A stretch of 50,727 bases of DNA from positions 1 to 50,727 of the IMG/VR virus record IMGVR_UViG_3300047320_000035, one strand, 5' to 3'. The stretch is from a virus. The notes under the pieces are model-generated. The model was given only the letters and a program-made list of their open reading frames with translations, had not been told where the DNA came from and searched no databases. The translations under genes and the position numbers were made by a program. This document shows, piece after piece, positions 8,449-18,011 of the stretch. Numbering within the stretch: position 1 is the stretch's first letter; every line of letters begins with the position of its first letter.

Positions 8449-8925
8449 TTGGCGAACTTCGCCACACTCGAAGAGCTGAAGGCTCGCCTCGACTGGACGC
8501 TCGACGCTGACGAGGAGCGCATCGCGACCTCAGCCCTGGAGGACGCCTCCGACCTGGCCAGCTTCCATGCCGGCCGCGACTGGCCGGACGCCGCCTCCGC
8601 CCCTCGCCTCGTGCGGACACTGGTCCTCAAGGCGTGCAAGCGGTACATGACCAACCCCTCGGGCTACACCCAGTCCCGAGCAGGCGACGAGACCCTGGGC
8701 TGGAACGACACCCAGGGCGAGAACGCCGGCACCGTCTACTTCACCAGCGAGGAGCAGAAGCTCCTCCAGGAGATCGGCGGGCGCAAGCCCGGCCTGCTCT
8801 CCGCACAGGTCTCCGCCTGGGGCTCGGTACGCCGAGACGTGGCGGCCGGCCTGGTCCCGGTCGCGCAGCCGACCCCCGACTCCAAGCCGTTCCCCCTCTT
8901 CGCTGACGAGGTGGAGCCCTGGTGA
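8449..8925 (+). CDS. Head-tail connector (adaptor) protein
   Basis: A 158-residue protein in the usual position of the gp15/gp6-type head completion adaptor. The N-terminus FATLEELKARLDWTLDADEERIATSALE-type helices (quoted in part) match this family's helical bundle. TTG start after AAGGAGAA. It overlaps the next gene by four bases. The function is assigned by order and helix pattern. Confidence 0.7.
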   Translation: MANFATLEELKARLDWTLDADEERIATSALEDASDLASFHAGRDWPDAASAPRLVRTLVLKACKRYMTNPSGYTQSRAGDETLGWNDTQGENAGTVYFTSEEQKLLQEIGGRKPGLLSAQVSAWGSVRRDVAAGLVPVAQPTPDSKPFPLFADEVEPW

Positions 8926-9263
8926 GCTCGATGCAGCGAAGGCGCGGCGTGACCGCGACGATCTGGAAGAGCCGCAAGCACACCGACAACCGCGGCAACG
9001 AGATCCTTGTCGCCGACGCGGACGGCCCGCACACCGTCAGGTGCGCTGTGATCCCGCAGCGTTCGGCCCGAGCCGAGGTCCCCGGCCAGCAGCAGATCAA
9101 CATCACCCGCATGATCGTGGCCGCCGACCTCGAAGGCGTCGAGCTGTGGTCTCGCGTGGAGATGCTGGGCAAGCAGTGGGACATCGTGACCCCGCCGGCC
9201 TACCACCACGGCGACCGCAAGACGCGGCACTGGGCGATCGACATCCGCGAGAGGCCGAGCTGA
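8922..9263 (+). CDS. Head closure (stopper) protein
   Basis: A 113-residue beta-rich protein in the position of the head-tail stopper. The pattern GVELWSRVEMLGKQWDIVTPP followed by HWAIDIRERP resembles small beta-barrel stoppers of siphoviruses. GTG start overlaps the upstream stop and its own stop overlaps the next ATG (TGATG). Assignment rests mainly on gene order. Confidence 0.6.
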   Translation: MSSMQRRRGVTATIWKSRKHTDNRGNEILVADADGPHTVRCAVIPQRSARAEVPGQQQINITRMIVAADLEGVELWSRVEMLGKQWDIVTPPAYHHGDRKTRHWAIDIRERPS

Positions 9264-9733
9264 TGGCCTACATCTACAAGGGCCTGAACGGCAAGAAGAT
9301 GTCCGAGATCATCGCCTCCCTCCCCGAGGTGCAGGACGAGGTCGACGCGCGGGCGTTCGAGATCGGCGTACGCGCTGAAGAGCTCCTGCTCCAGCATCGC
9401 GCCGAGGGCATCGCACAGATCGACATCGCCAAGGGCGACATCGACACCTACGTGGTCCTCGAAGACACCAACGGCACCAACGCCAAGAGCAACGCCAACT
9501 CCGCGATGTCCATCGAGTTCGGCCGCTCCGCGTACGACGTGGAGGTCGTAGACCAGCAGGGCCAGTACGTCACCGAGTACACGGTCGGCGCGATGGAGGG
9601 TCTGCACATCCTCGAAACCGCATCCCACCTGCCGAAGAAGCACGGCCCCGCGGTCAAGGTCCACCGCCAGAAGATCCGGATCATCCGGCGCAAGAAGAAG
9701 AAGACCAAGAAGCGCGGGGGAGGTAGAGGCTGA
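9263..9733 (+). CDS. Head-tail joining protein, DUF5403-like
   Basis: A 156-residue protein with a C-terminus rich in Lys/Arg (IRRKKKKTKKRGGGRG). The core has AFEIGVRAEELLLQHRAEG and the conserved-looking SAMSIEFGRSAYDVEV, matching what I remember of DUF5403 proteins that sit between the stopper and tail terminator in actinophages (HK97 gp10-like position). ATG start overlaps the upstream stop. Confidence 0.6.
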   Translation: MAYIYKGLNGKKMSEIIASLPEVQDEVDARAFEIGVRAEELLLQHRAEGIAQIDIAKGDIDTYVVLEDTNGTNAKSNANSAMSIEFGRSAYDVEVVDQQGQYVTEYTVGAMEGLHILETASHLPKKHGPAVKVHRQKIRIIRRKKKKTKKRGGGRG

Positions 9734-10230
9734 TGGCTGGACTCCCTCCGGAGATCAAGGCGCTCGCCGAACTCTCCCCCGTGGAGGATCTGATGCTCGC
9801 CATCCTCCGGGATGGTTTGCCCGGTATCGCGGTCAAGTCCCTGATCGCCAAGGACCAGACGTTCCCGCTCGTTCTCGTACGCCGCGACCCGTCCTTCGGG
9901 AACTGGACGGGCGACACCCGATTCCTCGACGCAGCCCGCGTCGCGGTGCACGTCTTCTGTCAGGACCCTGACGGTGACGAAGACGCTGCGATCCTCTCCG
10001 AGGCAGTGCGCGTCGTGATCCGCGACGCCTGGCTCGGACAGAAGGTCGTGCCTGGACGCGGCCACATCACACGGGCCGACCTGTCCGGCGCCCCTCGCCG
10101 AGTGAGCGACTGGGCCACCGCGACAGGCCCGGTCCAGTACGCGGACCTCCCGACCGGTGTCTGGCGCTACGAGGCGACCTACGACATCGAGATCCGCAAG
10201 CCGCGCAACCGCCCGTACCCCATCCCGTAA
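9733..10230 (+). CDS. Tail terminator protein
   Basis: A 165-residue protein located just before the major tail protein, where siphoviruses encode the terminator that caps the tail tube. It contains FPLVLVRRDPSFGNWTGDTR and ARVAVHVFCQDPDGDEDAAIL, similar to tail terminators of actinophages. ATG start overlaps the preceding stop. Confidence 0.7.
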   Translation: MAGLPPEIKALAELSPVEDLMLAILRDGLPGIAVKSLIAKDQTFPLVLVRRDPSFGNWTGDTRFLDAARVAVHVFCQDPDGDEDAAILSEAVRVVIRDAWLGQKVVPGRGHITRADLSGAPRRVSDWATATGPVQYADLPTGVWRYEATYDIEIRKPRNRPYPIP

Positions 10231-10242
10231 GGAGAACCCTTC

Positions 10243-10983
10243 GTGGCACTGAACGACAACGCCACCCTCGTCATCGGCTCCGGCAACTACCTGACCGCCC
10301 CGGTCGGTACCGACATCCCTGCCGACCTGCTCGTCCCGACGTCCCCCTGGGAGGCCGTGGGTCACACCAGCCTGGAGGACATCTTCTCGATCTCCTCCGA
10401 GGGTGGCGAGGCCACCGTCATCGGCTCGCTCCAGAACAAGTCGCTGCGCACCAAGTACAGCGCGCGGACCGAGACCATGACGTTCACGCTCCAGCAGTTC
10501 GACGTCCCCGGCCTGAAGCTGTACTACGGCTCCAACGCTCCCGTCCTGCCGGACGGTTCGGTCGGCGTCCCCTCCGACCCGACCCCGACCACGGCCGCGT
10601 TCCTCGCGGTGTTCGTGGACGGCGACAACCACTTCGCCTTCTACGCCCCGAAGGCCGAAATCTACCGAGCGGACGACGTGTCCTTCGGTGACACCGAGTC
10701 CCTGGCCGGCCTGCCGATCGGCGTGAAGCCGATGGCGTACGGCAACAACTCCTGGACGTACTCGATCACGCCGCTTGGTGCAAGTGTCGCGACCGGTGCG
10801 ACCGCCGGCTCGCCGGGCTCCTTCACCCCGGACGGCTCCATCGCGCCGGCCAACCTGGCTGCGATGGCCAACGTCATCGCGACGCCGACCACGGCCTGGA
10901 CCAGCGGCCAGTACGTCACCCTGGGCGACGCCTCCAAGGCGTACTGGGACGGCGACTCCTGGGCGGCCGGCCAGGCTCCCTGA
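10243..10983 (+). CDS. Major tail tube protein
   Basis: A 246-residue tube subunit. The core (about 1-180) has a tail-tube-like pattern with LEDIFSISSEGGEATVIGSL and TETMTFTLQQFD. A Gly/Ala/Thr-rich linker precedes a short C-terminal segment with TTAWTSGQYVTLGDASKAYW, like small carbohydrate-binding or Ig-like decorations. GTG start after AAGGAGAA. A motif copy (GTGCAAGTGTCGC) lies inside the gene at 10778-10786. Confidence 0.88.
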   Translation: MALNDNATLVIGSGNYLTAPVGTDIPADLLVPTSPWEAVGHTSLEDIFSISSEGGEATVIGSLQNKSLRTKYSARTETMTFTLQQFDVPGLKLYYGSNAPVLPDGSVGVPSDPTPTTAAFLAVFVDGDNHFAFYAPKAEIYRADDVSFGDTESLAGLPIGVKPMAYGNNSWTYSITPLGASVATGATAGSPGSFTPDGSIAPANLAAMANVIATPTTAWTSGQYVTLGDASKAYWDGDSWAAGQAP

Positions 10984-11003
10984 TCCGACCTCGGTCTGAT
11001 CTT

Positions 11004-11044
11004 CCCCGGTGTGTAAGTGGTGCGGACCTCCTTGCACACCGGGG
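11004..11044 (+). promoter_or_regulatory. Hairpin enclosing the GTGTAAGTG motif, after tail tube gene
   Basis: CCCCGGTGTG (11004-11013) pairs perfectly with CACACCGGGG (11035-11044) around a 21-base loop starting with TAAGTGG. The motif GTGTAAGTG at 11011-11019 straddles the stem-loop junction. It is the third such motif hairpin in the structural operon and again borders a gene for a very abundant protein. No T-run follows. Confidence 0.55.
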
Positions 11045-11113
11045 GCCCTTCGGGGCTTCTCGTTCGACGGTCCGCGCTCTGTTCCCCCCTACAACTTGGA
11101 GGTCCGCAACCCC

Positions 11114-11455
11114 ATGGCCACGTTCTCTCTCGACTCCATCCGTGCCGCTGCCGAAGCGAAGTACGGCTCGACCGACATCGACCTCGGCGACGGCTTCACC
11201 TGCCGGCTGCTCAACCCGCTGCGCCTGCCGAAGGAGAAGCGCGCCGAGCTGCTGAAGATCCAGGACAAGCTCGACGGCGAGGACGCCGACCAGGAGCTGG
11301 TGCTCGCGGACGCGATCCGCCTGATCGCCGAGAACGAGAAGGCCGGCGAGGCCCTGCTCGCCGCGGTTGGCTCCGACCTCGCGCTGCTCGCGCAGATTTT
11401 CGCCACGTACAGCGAGGGCACGTCGGTGGGGGAAGCCTCGGCCTCGCAGAGCTGA
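11114..11455 (+). CDS. Tail assembly chaperone, short form
   Basis: A 113-residue upstream tail assembly chaperone located between the tail tube and tape measure genes. It contains FTCRLLNPLRLPKEKRAELL and a Leu/Ala-rich helical C-terminus. ATG start at 11114. Near its end it carries GTG GGG GAA GCC, with the heptamer GGGGGAA at 11428-11434, which allows -1 slippage into the downstream frame to make the longer chaperone. Confidence 0.85.
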   Translation: MATFSLDSIRAAAEAKYGSTDIDLGDGFTCRLLNPLRLPKEKRAELLKIQDKLDGEDADQELVLADAIRLIAENEKAGEALLAAVGSDLALLAQIFATYSEGTSVGEASASQS

Positions 11456-11844
11456 TCGACAAGTACGGCGAGGGTATCTACCCCGACCTGCTCTTCCACT
11501 ACGGAGTGGACCTCACAGAGGTGATCGCAGGTCGGGGGCCCTCCCCCGCGCTCGTCCTCGCGCTCGTGCAGAGGCTTCCCGACACCTCGCTCACCATGGC
11601 CCTCGCGTCGGGCGGCCGTGAGCACTTCGGCTGGGGGCTCGACCGCCACATCGCAGCCGACATCTTCGACGCGATCAACCAGAACACCAGGGCCACCGGC
11701 CAGTGGGGCAAGGGCAAGGCGCCCAAGATCCCGCTGTGGCCCCGCCCGAAGGTCTCCAAGAAGAAGGAGACGAAGAAGGACAGCCCGGCTCGCCGCGTCT
11801 CCGTGGCGGATCTCTACAAGAAGTTCACCACCAAGCGGAGGTAA
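11114..11844 (+). CDS. Tail assembly chaperone, -1 frameshift product
   Basis: Long form made by programmed -1 frameshifting at GGGGGAA (11428-11434). The frame continues SLGLAELIDKYGEGIYPDLL and ends in a basic tail (VSVADLYKKFTTKRR). The downstream frame has no start and ribosome site of its own, as expected for gpG/gpGT-type pairs. Such chaperones bind the tape measure protein during tail assembly. The exact slip point is inferred from the frames. Confidence 0.8.
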
Positions 11845-11847
11845 GCG

Positions 11848-14800
11848 ATGCCACAGGGTCAGGTCATCGGGCGCGTCAGCGTCCGCGTCCTGCCGGACAC
11901 CGACGAGTTCCGCCGGAAGGCCGAGAACCAGCTCAGCAAGATCGAGAAGCAGCTCAAGGTCGACGTCCAGGTCATCCCCAACATGGCCGGCTTCGAGCGC
12001 CAGTTGCTCACTGAGGTCGGCAAGATCAGCCAGCGCAACCGCCAGTCGGACGCGCGCAAGGTCAAGCTCTACACCCGGATCGACACGTCGACCATGACGG
12101 GGGAGCTGGCCAAGGCCATCCGGCAGTACAACGCGAAGGCGCAGTCGGGCAGCAAGGTCCAGCTCCAGACGGAGCTCGACGCTGGCGACGTCCATCTGAA
12201 GATCAGCGACGAGTCGCTGCGCAAGATGAGCGACCAGCTCAAGGACTGGCGCGACCGCAACTCCCCGCTGAAGATCAAGATCGAGCCGGACGTCGCGGCC
12301 TCCTCCTCGCTGGCGACCTCCGCCCGGCTCGGCGTACTGACCCGGCCCCGCACGGTGTCGATCATCCCGAAGCTGAACGAGGCCGCGGTCGCCAAGGTGG
12401 GCACGGCCCTGGCCATGCTGTCCGGCGCCCGCGTGCTGAAGAAGCTCTTCGGTGAGATCGGCGAGACCCTGATGAACCTGGACCGCAGCGTCCCGGTCAT
12501 CGGCTCCATCGCCGCAGCCATCGCTGGCGTCGCCGGCTTCGCGCTGTCGGCCGCGAGCAACCTCTTCTCCCTGTCGGCGTCGCTGGCGCAGATCGGACCA
12601 ACGGTCGCCCTGCTGCCCGGACTCATGGGCGGCTTCGCGGTCGGCATCGGCGTCACCATCGCCGCGCTGAAGGACTTCAACAAGGTCGTCCCCGAGGTCA
12701 AGCAGACCCTCTCCGGCCTCCAGAACGTCATCAGCAAGAACTTCTGGGCCAAGGCCGCGGAGCCGATCCGCAGCATGGTCGACTCCCTGCTCCCCGCCTT
12801 CCGTAAGGGAGTCGCGGACACGGCCACCCAACTCGGCGGCTTCTTCGGGTCGTTCGCCAAGAACCTCGGCACCTCCCTCTCGCCGGCCATGGGCCAGATG
12901 TTCGACGACCTCTCGAAGTCGATCAACATCGCGACCACCGGCACGGGCGCTTTCGCCGACATCATCGCGACCCTCGGCAAGGTCGGCACGTCCTACCTGC
13001 CGCAGCTCTCGCAGTGGTTCGTCAACCTGTCCAAGCAGTTCGCCGACTTCCTCAAGCGGAAGGGCGAGAACGGGATCAAGGCCGAGATCGACGAGGGCAT
13101 CCAGGCCCTGAAGGATCTGGGCGGCATCCTCTACAACGTCTACGGCATCCTGTCCGGCGTCGCGAGGGCGGCGACCGAGGCGGGCGGTTCGTCGCTGGCG
13201 TCGCTGAACAACGCGCTGGCGAACATCCACAAGACGGTCGACTCCCCCGGCTTCCAGTCCGGCCTGGTCGCCGTCTTCCAGGCCGCGCACCAGGCGATGG
13301 ACACCATCGCCACCAAGTCCGGGCCGGCAGTCGAGAACCTGTTCAAGCAGCTCGGCCAGCTCCTGACGACGGTCCTGCCGCAGGCCGGCGTGATCATCGG
13401 TACGGCGCTCGGTGCGGTCGCTGACGCGCTCGCGCAGCCCGCGGTGACCCAGGGCATCACCATGCTGTTCAACGGGCTTGAGGGCGCCGTGACGAAGCTC
13501 GCCCCCGCGCTGGCTCCCGTTGGTAAGGCGCTCGGCGCGATCTTCCAGGTCGTCGGTCAGGCCCTGCCGATCTTCGCCGAGCTCGTCTCGACGGCGATCA
13601 CCCCGCTGGCGAACGCCTTCGCGCAGCTCCTTCCGCAGCTCTCGCCGATCATCACCCTGCTCGGCGGCGCACTGACGCAGGCATTCGCCGCACTGGCCCC
13701 GGTCATCCAGCAGATGGTCCCGATGGTCGGCGACATGCTCGGCCAGGCGTTCTCGTTCCTCGCGACGATCCTGCCCCCGATCGCGGCGATCTTCCAGCAG
13801 ATCCTTGAGGCGGCGATGCCGCTGGCGCAGGCGTTCATGGACGCCCTCGCCCCGATCCTGCCGGTCCTCGCCGACGCGCTCGGCGCCGTGGCCACCGCGC
13901 TCCAGCCGCTCATCGAGAAGGCGCTCCAGATCATCTCCGCGGTCATCGAGCCGCTTCTGCCGATGCTCTCGGAGGTCATCCAGTCGGTTCTCCCGCCGCT
14001 GGCTGACGCGGTCATGCGAGTGGCCGAGGCGCTTCAGCCGTTCATGGACGCGCTGCTCGCGGTCGTGAACTTCCTGATGCCGATCCTCGTACCGGTCATC
14101 CAGTTCATCGTCGAGCTGCTGGCCGGCGCCCTGGTCGCTGCGATCAACGGTGTGGGCCTGGTCCTCGAAGGACTCAAGGAGTACTTCGTCGGCATGTGGG
14201 AGTACGTCTCCAGTTGGTTCCAGCTCTTCTACGACCTGTTCACCGGGAACTGGAGCAAGCTCGGCGACGACCTGAAGGGAATCTGGGACGGCATCCTCGG
14301 GATGCTGAAGGGCGTCTGGGACATCATCCTCGGCGCGCTGGAGTTCTTCTTCAACGTCGGCATCCTCGGCACCGCAGGCAAGGCCCTCAAGGGCTTGGGT
14401 GCCCTGTTCAAGGCTGGCTGGAAGGCCGTCACCGACCTGTGCACGGGAGCCTTCGCGGCGATCCGTGGATACCTCGGCCTGTTCTTCACCGGGGCCAAGG
14501 GCCTGGCGCTGGACGGAATGAAGGCGATCGGGAAGTTCTTCTCGGACGGCTGGAAGTCCATCACCGGCTACGTCCGGTTGTTCTTCACGGGCGCCAAGCA
14601 GATCGTCCTCGACGGCCTGTCGTCCATGAAGCAGTTCTTCGTGGACGGCTGGAACTCGATCCGCACGACCGCAGTGTCCAAGTTCAACGCACTGGTCTCG
14701 ACGGTCTCCGAGTGGATCGGCAAGGCAGTCGCCAAGGTCAAGGAGCTGCCGGGCAAGGCGAAGTCCGCACTCGGGTCGCTGGGCTCGACGCTGATCGAGG

Positions 14801-15930
14801 CCGGCAAGGCACTGATCAAGGGTCTGATCTCCGGCATCACCTCGATGTTCGGCGCGGTCAAGTCCAAGCTCGGTGACCTCACCAGCAAGCTGACGGACTG
14901 GAAGGGCCCGCTCCCCAAGGACAAGGTCCTTCTCTACAACGCCGGTGTCGTGATCATCAAGGGTCTGATCAAGGGCCTTGAGTCCCAGTACGACAACGTC
15001 AAGAAGTCGCTCGAAGGACTCACCTCGCTGATCGGCAAGGCGAAGCTGAGCAAGGGCCTGACGGCCAAGCTGAAGGGCGACCAGGCGCAGCTCAACTCGC
15101 TGCTGAAGTCCTGGGACAAGCTGAACGACAAGCTCGACGACGCGAAGAAGAACCTGGCCGACCTCAAGAAGGCCAAGGCCGACTACGCAGCGAGCATCGC
15201 GCAGAAGATCATCGACGACGCCAACGTCACGCAGATGGAAGGCGGCTTCACCGGGATCATCGAGCAGCTTACGCAGGCTCGTGATCAGGCCAAGCACTTC
15301 GCTGACGTGCTCGGCAAGCTGAAGAAGCTGGGCCTGAACCAGGAGATGTTCGACCAGCTCGCGCAGGCCGGCCCCCAGGCTGGCATGGCTGCGGCTGAGG
15401 CGATCCTCGGTGCGGGCCAGGCGGGCGTCGACCAGGTCAACAAGCTCGAAGACCAGATCAAGACCGCGGCCGACAAGGTCGGGGCGACCGCCAGCCAGGT
15501 GATGTACGACAACGGCATCCACATGGCTGAGGGACTGGTCAAGGGCCTGGAGTCGCAGGCCGACAAGATCGAGAAGCAGATGCTGAAGATCGCTGACGCG
15601 ATGGTGAAGGCCATCAAGAAGGCGCTCGGCATCCACTCCCCCTCGCGCGTCGCGAAGAAGCTCGGCTCGTACTTCGGGCAGGGCTTCTCCATCGGCGTGG
15701 CCGGCGAGAAGTCCAACATCGCGCAGGCGGTCGAGGACTCCCTGCTCGTCGGCACGACGTCGAGCGGCACGGCCCGGAACATCGCCTCCGCGGTGGGCTC
15801 CGCGCTGGGCGGCAACGACACGACGTCGAGCCCGACCAAGGTTCTCAACTACTACGCGGCACCCGGCTCCTCACTCGGCTCCGAGGAGGATCTGTTCGCC
15901 GCCGCCAACCGAGCCAGGATGGGATGGTGA
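11848..15930 (+). CDS. Tape measure protein
   Basis: A 1360-residue tape measure protein, the largest gene in the window. An N-terminal helical region is followed by long hydrophobic Ala/Leu/Ile-rich stretches (about residues 190-760), amphipathic tandem segments (IRGYLGLFFTGAKGL and ITGYVRLFFTGAKQI) and a Lys/Asp-rich coiled coil near 1050-1110. Near the C-terminus IHSPSRVAKKLGSYFGQGF is a motif common in tape measures. At roughly 1.5 angstrom per residue it predicts a tail near 200 nm. Confidence 0.95.
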   Translation: MPQGQVIGRVSVRVLPDTDEFRRKAENQLSKIEKQLKVDVQVIPNMAGFERQLLTEVGKISQRNRQSDARKVKLYTRIDTSTMTGELAKAIRQYNAKAQSGSKVQLQTELDAGDVHLKISDESLRKMSDQLKDWRDRNSPLKIKIEPDVAASSSLATSARLGVLTRPRTVSIIPKLNEAAVAKVGTALAMLSGARVLKKLFGEIGETLMNLDRSVPVIGSIAAAIAGVAGFALSAASNLFSLSASLAQIGPTVALLPGLMGGFAVGIGVTIAALKDFNKVVPEVKQTLSGLQNVISKNFWAKAAEPIRSMVDSLLPAFRKGVADTATQLGGFFGSFAKNLGTSLSPAMGQMFDDLSKSINIATTGTGAFADIIATLGKVGTSYLPQLSQWFVNLSKQFADFLKRKGENGIKAEIDEGIQALKDLGGILYNVYGILSGVARAATEAGGSSLASLNNALANIHKTVDSPGFQSGLVAVFQAAHQAMDTIATKSGPAVENLFKQLGQLLTTVLPQAGVIIGTALGAVADALAQPAVTQGITMLFNGLEGAVTKLAPALAPVGKALGAIFQVVGQALPIFAELVSTAITPLANAFAQLLPQLSPIITLLGGALTQAFAALAPVIQQMVPMVGDMLGQAFSFLATILPPIAAIFQQILEAAMPLAQAFMDALAPILPVLADALGAVATALQPLIEKALQIISAVIEPLLPMLSEVIQSVLPPLADAVMRVAEALQPFMDALLAVVNFLMPILVPVIQFIVELLAGALVAAINGVGLVLEGLKEYFVGMWEYVSSWFQLFYDLFTGNWSKLGDDLKGIWDGILGMLKGVWDIILGALEFFFNVGILGTAGKALKGLGALFKAGWKAVTDLCTGAFAAIRGYLGLFFTGAKGLALDGMKAIGKFFSDGWKSITGYVRLFFTGAKQIVLDGLSSMKQFFVDGWNSIRTTAVSKFNALVSTVSEWIGKAVAKVKELPGKAKSALGSLGSTLIEAGKALIKGLISGITSMFGAVKSKLGDLTSKLTDWKGPLPKDKVLLYNAGVVIIKGLIKGLESQYDNVKKSLEGLTSLIGKAKLSKGLTAKLKGDQAQLNSLLKSWDKLNDKLDDAKKNLADLKKAKADYAASIAQKIIDDANVTQMEGGFTGIIEQLTQARDQAKHFADVLGKLKKLGLNQEMFDQLAQAGPQAGMAAAEAILGAGQAGVDQVNKLEDQIKTAADKVGATASQVMYDNGIHMAEGLVKGLESQADKIEKQMLKIADAMVKAIKKALGIHSPSRVAKKLGSYFGQGFSIGVAGEKSNIAQAVEDSLLVGTTSSGTARNIASAVGSALGGNDTTSSPTKVLNYYAAPGSSLGSEEDLFAAANRARMGW

Positions 15931-15935
15931 AGTAA

Positions 15936-16793
15936 GTGCCGAAGCTCCTGCTGGTGAGCGGTGCAGACACGATCGACCTCAACGAGATCGACGAGAAGGG
16001 GGTGGGGTTCCAGGCCAAGTCCGGTGTGACTGGCCTGGGCCTGCCCCCTGTGTCGGTCCAGTGGCTGGAAGGCGCCGGGGACGGCGCCGTCTACCGCAAC
16101 ACCCGCGTGCAGACCAGGGACATCGACATCCCCATCGAGATCCTGGCGAGCGGTCGGAGCGACCTCCAGGCGAAGCTCTCCCGGCTGGCCCTTGTGCTGG
16201 CCGGGGGGTGCTCCCTGGTCCTGGTCGACGACGACGGCTCGACCTGGTCGACCGAGGTTCACCGCGTCGGGGGTGGCGAGTACACCTACGGCGGCGACAC
16301 AGTCGGCAAGCGCGAGTTCCAGACGGTCATCACCTTCCGTGCCGGCGACCCCTACTTCACCTCCTCGGTGCAGCAGGTACGCACGATCTCCGGAGCGACG
16401 TCGGCCGGCTCCTTCCTGTCCAGCCTGACGACGCTGACCGTGGCGCCCTCGCAGGCGATCGGTTCGATCGACCTCTACAACTCCGGTGACGCTCCGGCGT
16501 ATCCGGTGTGGGAGGTGCGCGGGCCGGGTGACCACTTCGTGGCGACCTCGCCGACCGGCGAGACGCTGAAGTGGAACGGCACCCTCACGTCCACGCAGAA
16601 GCTCATCATCGACACCCGCAAGGGCACGGTGGTGGACGAGACCGGCGCCAACCGGTACGACCTGTTGGACACCGCGCCCCGGTTCTGGACCGTCCGGCCG
16701 GGCAACTCCACCGCGACGGCGTCCCTGTTGAACACCACCAGCGCCTCGCAGATCACCTGCTCCTGGTATCCCCGGAAGTGGATGGTGATCTGA
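15936..16793 (+). CDS. Distal tail protein (Dit-like)
   Basis: A 285-residue protein immediately after the tape measure, the usual place of Dit, the hub that links tube and baseplate. It has VQTRDIDIPIEILASGRSDL and a beta-rich C-terminal half containing YPVWEVRGPGDHF and a final CSWYPRKWMVI. GTG start at 15936, whose upstream bases AAGTAAGTG are a degenerate copy of the repeated motif. Confidence 0.8.
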   Translation: MPKLLLVSGADTIDLNEIDEKGVGFQAKSGVTGLGLPPVSVQWLEGAGDGAVYRNTRVQTRDIDIPIEILASGRSDLQAKLSRLALVLAGGCSLVLVDDDGSTWSTEVHRVGGGEYTYGGDTVGKREFQTVITFRAGDPYFTSSVQQVRTISGATSAGSFLSSLTTLTVAPSQAIGSIDLYNSGDAPAYPVWEVRGPGDHFVATSPTGETLKWNGTLTSTQKLIIDTRKGTVVDETGANRYDLLDTAPRFWTVRPGNSTATASLLNTTSASQITCSWYPRKWMVI

Positions 16794-18008
16794 GTGCGAC
16801 TGCAAGACATCACCGTCGAGGTGCGCGACAAGGCACTGACGCGGCGGGGCATCATCCGCCCCGAAGAGCTCCAGCTCGAACTCACCGACAACTTCAACAA
16901 CGTCGGCTCCTGGAAGTTGACCCTGGCGTCGGAGCATCCGCTGTGTGACACGCTGCGGACGCCCGGCTCCGGGGTCATCGTCACCGGTCCCGACGACGTG
17001 CTGATGTCCGGGCCCATGGTGAAGTCGGAGTTCGCTTCGACCCCCGAGGACCCGGACGGCACGGTCTCCTTCGAGGGCGTGTCAGACACCGTGTGCCTGG
17101 CGGACGCCCTCGCCTTCCCCGAGCCGTCCAACCCGGACGGCGCCAGTCAGACGCAGGCGCATGACGTCCACTCCGGCAAGGCCGAGACCGTCATGCACGC
17201 CTTCGTGAAGTACAACATCGGGCCCCTCGCGCCGGCCGCTCGACGCAAGACGGGGCTCATCATGGGCACGGACGGAGGCCGCGGGCCGGACATCGTCCAG
17301 TCCGCTCGCTTCCCCGTGCTCGGCAACCTGCTCACCGACATCGCCCTGCTCGGCAACCTCGGCTTCCGTGTCGTGCAGCGGGGATCGAACCTGGTCTTCG
17401 AGACCTACGCGATCACCGACCGCACGGCGTTCGTCCGGCTCGACGTCCGCAACGGGACGCTGTCCGGGCAGCGGGTCGCCATCTCTCCGCCCGGCACGAC
17501 CCGAGCGATCGTCGCCGGCCAGGGCGAGCAGGAGGACCGACAGTTCCTTCAGGTCGACACCCCCGAGTCCATCGCCGCTGAAGCGGACTGGGGCCGGCGG
17601 ATCGAGAAGTTCGTCGACCAGCGCAACACGAACGACTGGACCGAGCTCCAGCAGGCCGGCGACGAGGTCATGGCCGACGAGGGCTTCACCGCCATCAACG
17701 TCCAGGTCGTACCGATGGAAGACAGCCCCGCCCGCTTCGGCAAGGAGTGGGGCCTCGGGGACAACCTCGTCGTCATCGTGGACGACCAGGAGCTGAAGTC
17801 GACCGTGACCGGCTACGTGCTGAAGGTCGACCGGGACGGCTTCAAGCTCGGCGCCCTCCTCGGTGACGCCACCGGCTTCGATGCCGGCGCCGCACTGAGC
17901 AAGCGGGTGGCCAACACCGAGACCCGCCTCTCCTCACTGGAGGCCAACACTGCCGCGTCCGCGAGCGTGGCCAACGAACAGATCCTTCACATCATGGGGG
18001 TGTGGTAA
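16794..18008 (+). CDS. Baseplate/tail protein, ReqiPepy6 gp37-like
   Basis: A 404-residue baseplate protein in the Tal position. It matches the siphovirus ReqiPepy6 Gp37-like family as remembered: ELQLELTDNFNNVGSWKLTL near the start, DADF-type beta segments, then GYVLKVDRDGFKLGALLGDATGF and a short coiled coil (ANTETRLSSLEA). Such proteins form the tip complex that contacts the host and holds the fibres. GTG start abuts the previous stop. Confidence 0.75.
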   Translation: MRLQDITVEVRDKALTRRGIIRPEELQLELTDNFNNVGSWKLTLASEHPLCDTLRTPGSGVIVTGPDDVLMSGPMVKSEFASTPEDPDGTVSFEGVSDTVCLADALAFPEPSNPDGASQTQAHDVHSGKAETVMHAFVKYNIGPLAPAARRKTGLIMGTDGGRGPDIVQSARFPVLGNLLTDIALLGNLGFRVVQRGSNLVFETYAITDRTAFVRLDVRNGTLSGQRVAISPPGTTRAIVAGQGEQEDRQFLQVDTPESIAAEADWGRRIEKFVDQRNTNDWTELQQAGDEVMADEGFTAINVQVVPMEDSPARFGKEWGLGDNLVVIVDDQELKSTVTGYVLKVDRDGFKLGALLGDATGFDAGAALSKRVANTETRLSSLEANTAASASVANEQILHIMGVW

Positions 18009-18011
18009 CCG

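Noticed and set aside
11089-15636. A 1515-codon open frame on the minus strand
   Set aside because: It lies exactly opposite the tail chaperone and tape measure genes, is Arg/Asp/Leu-rich in the way antisense frames of GC-rich genes are, and has no ribosome-binding site.
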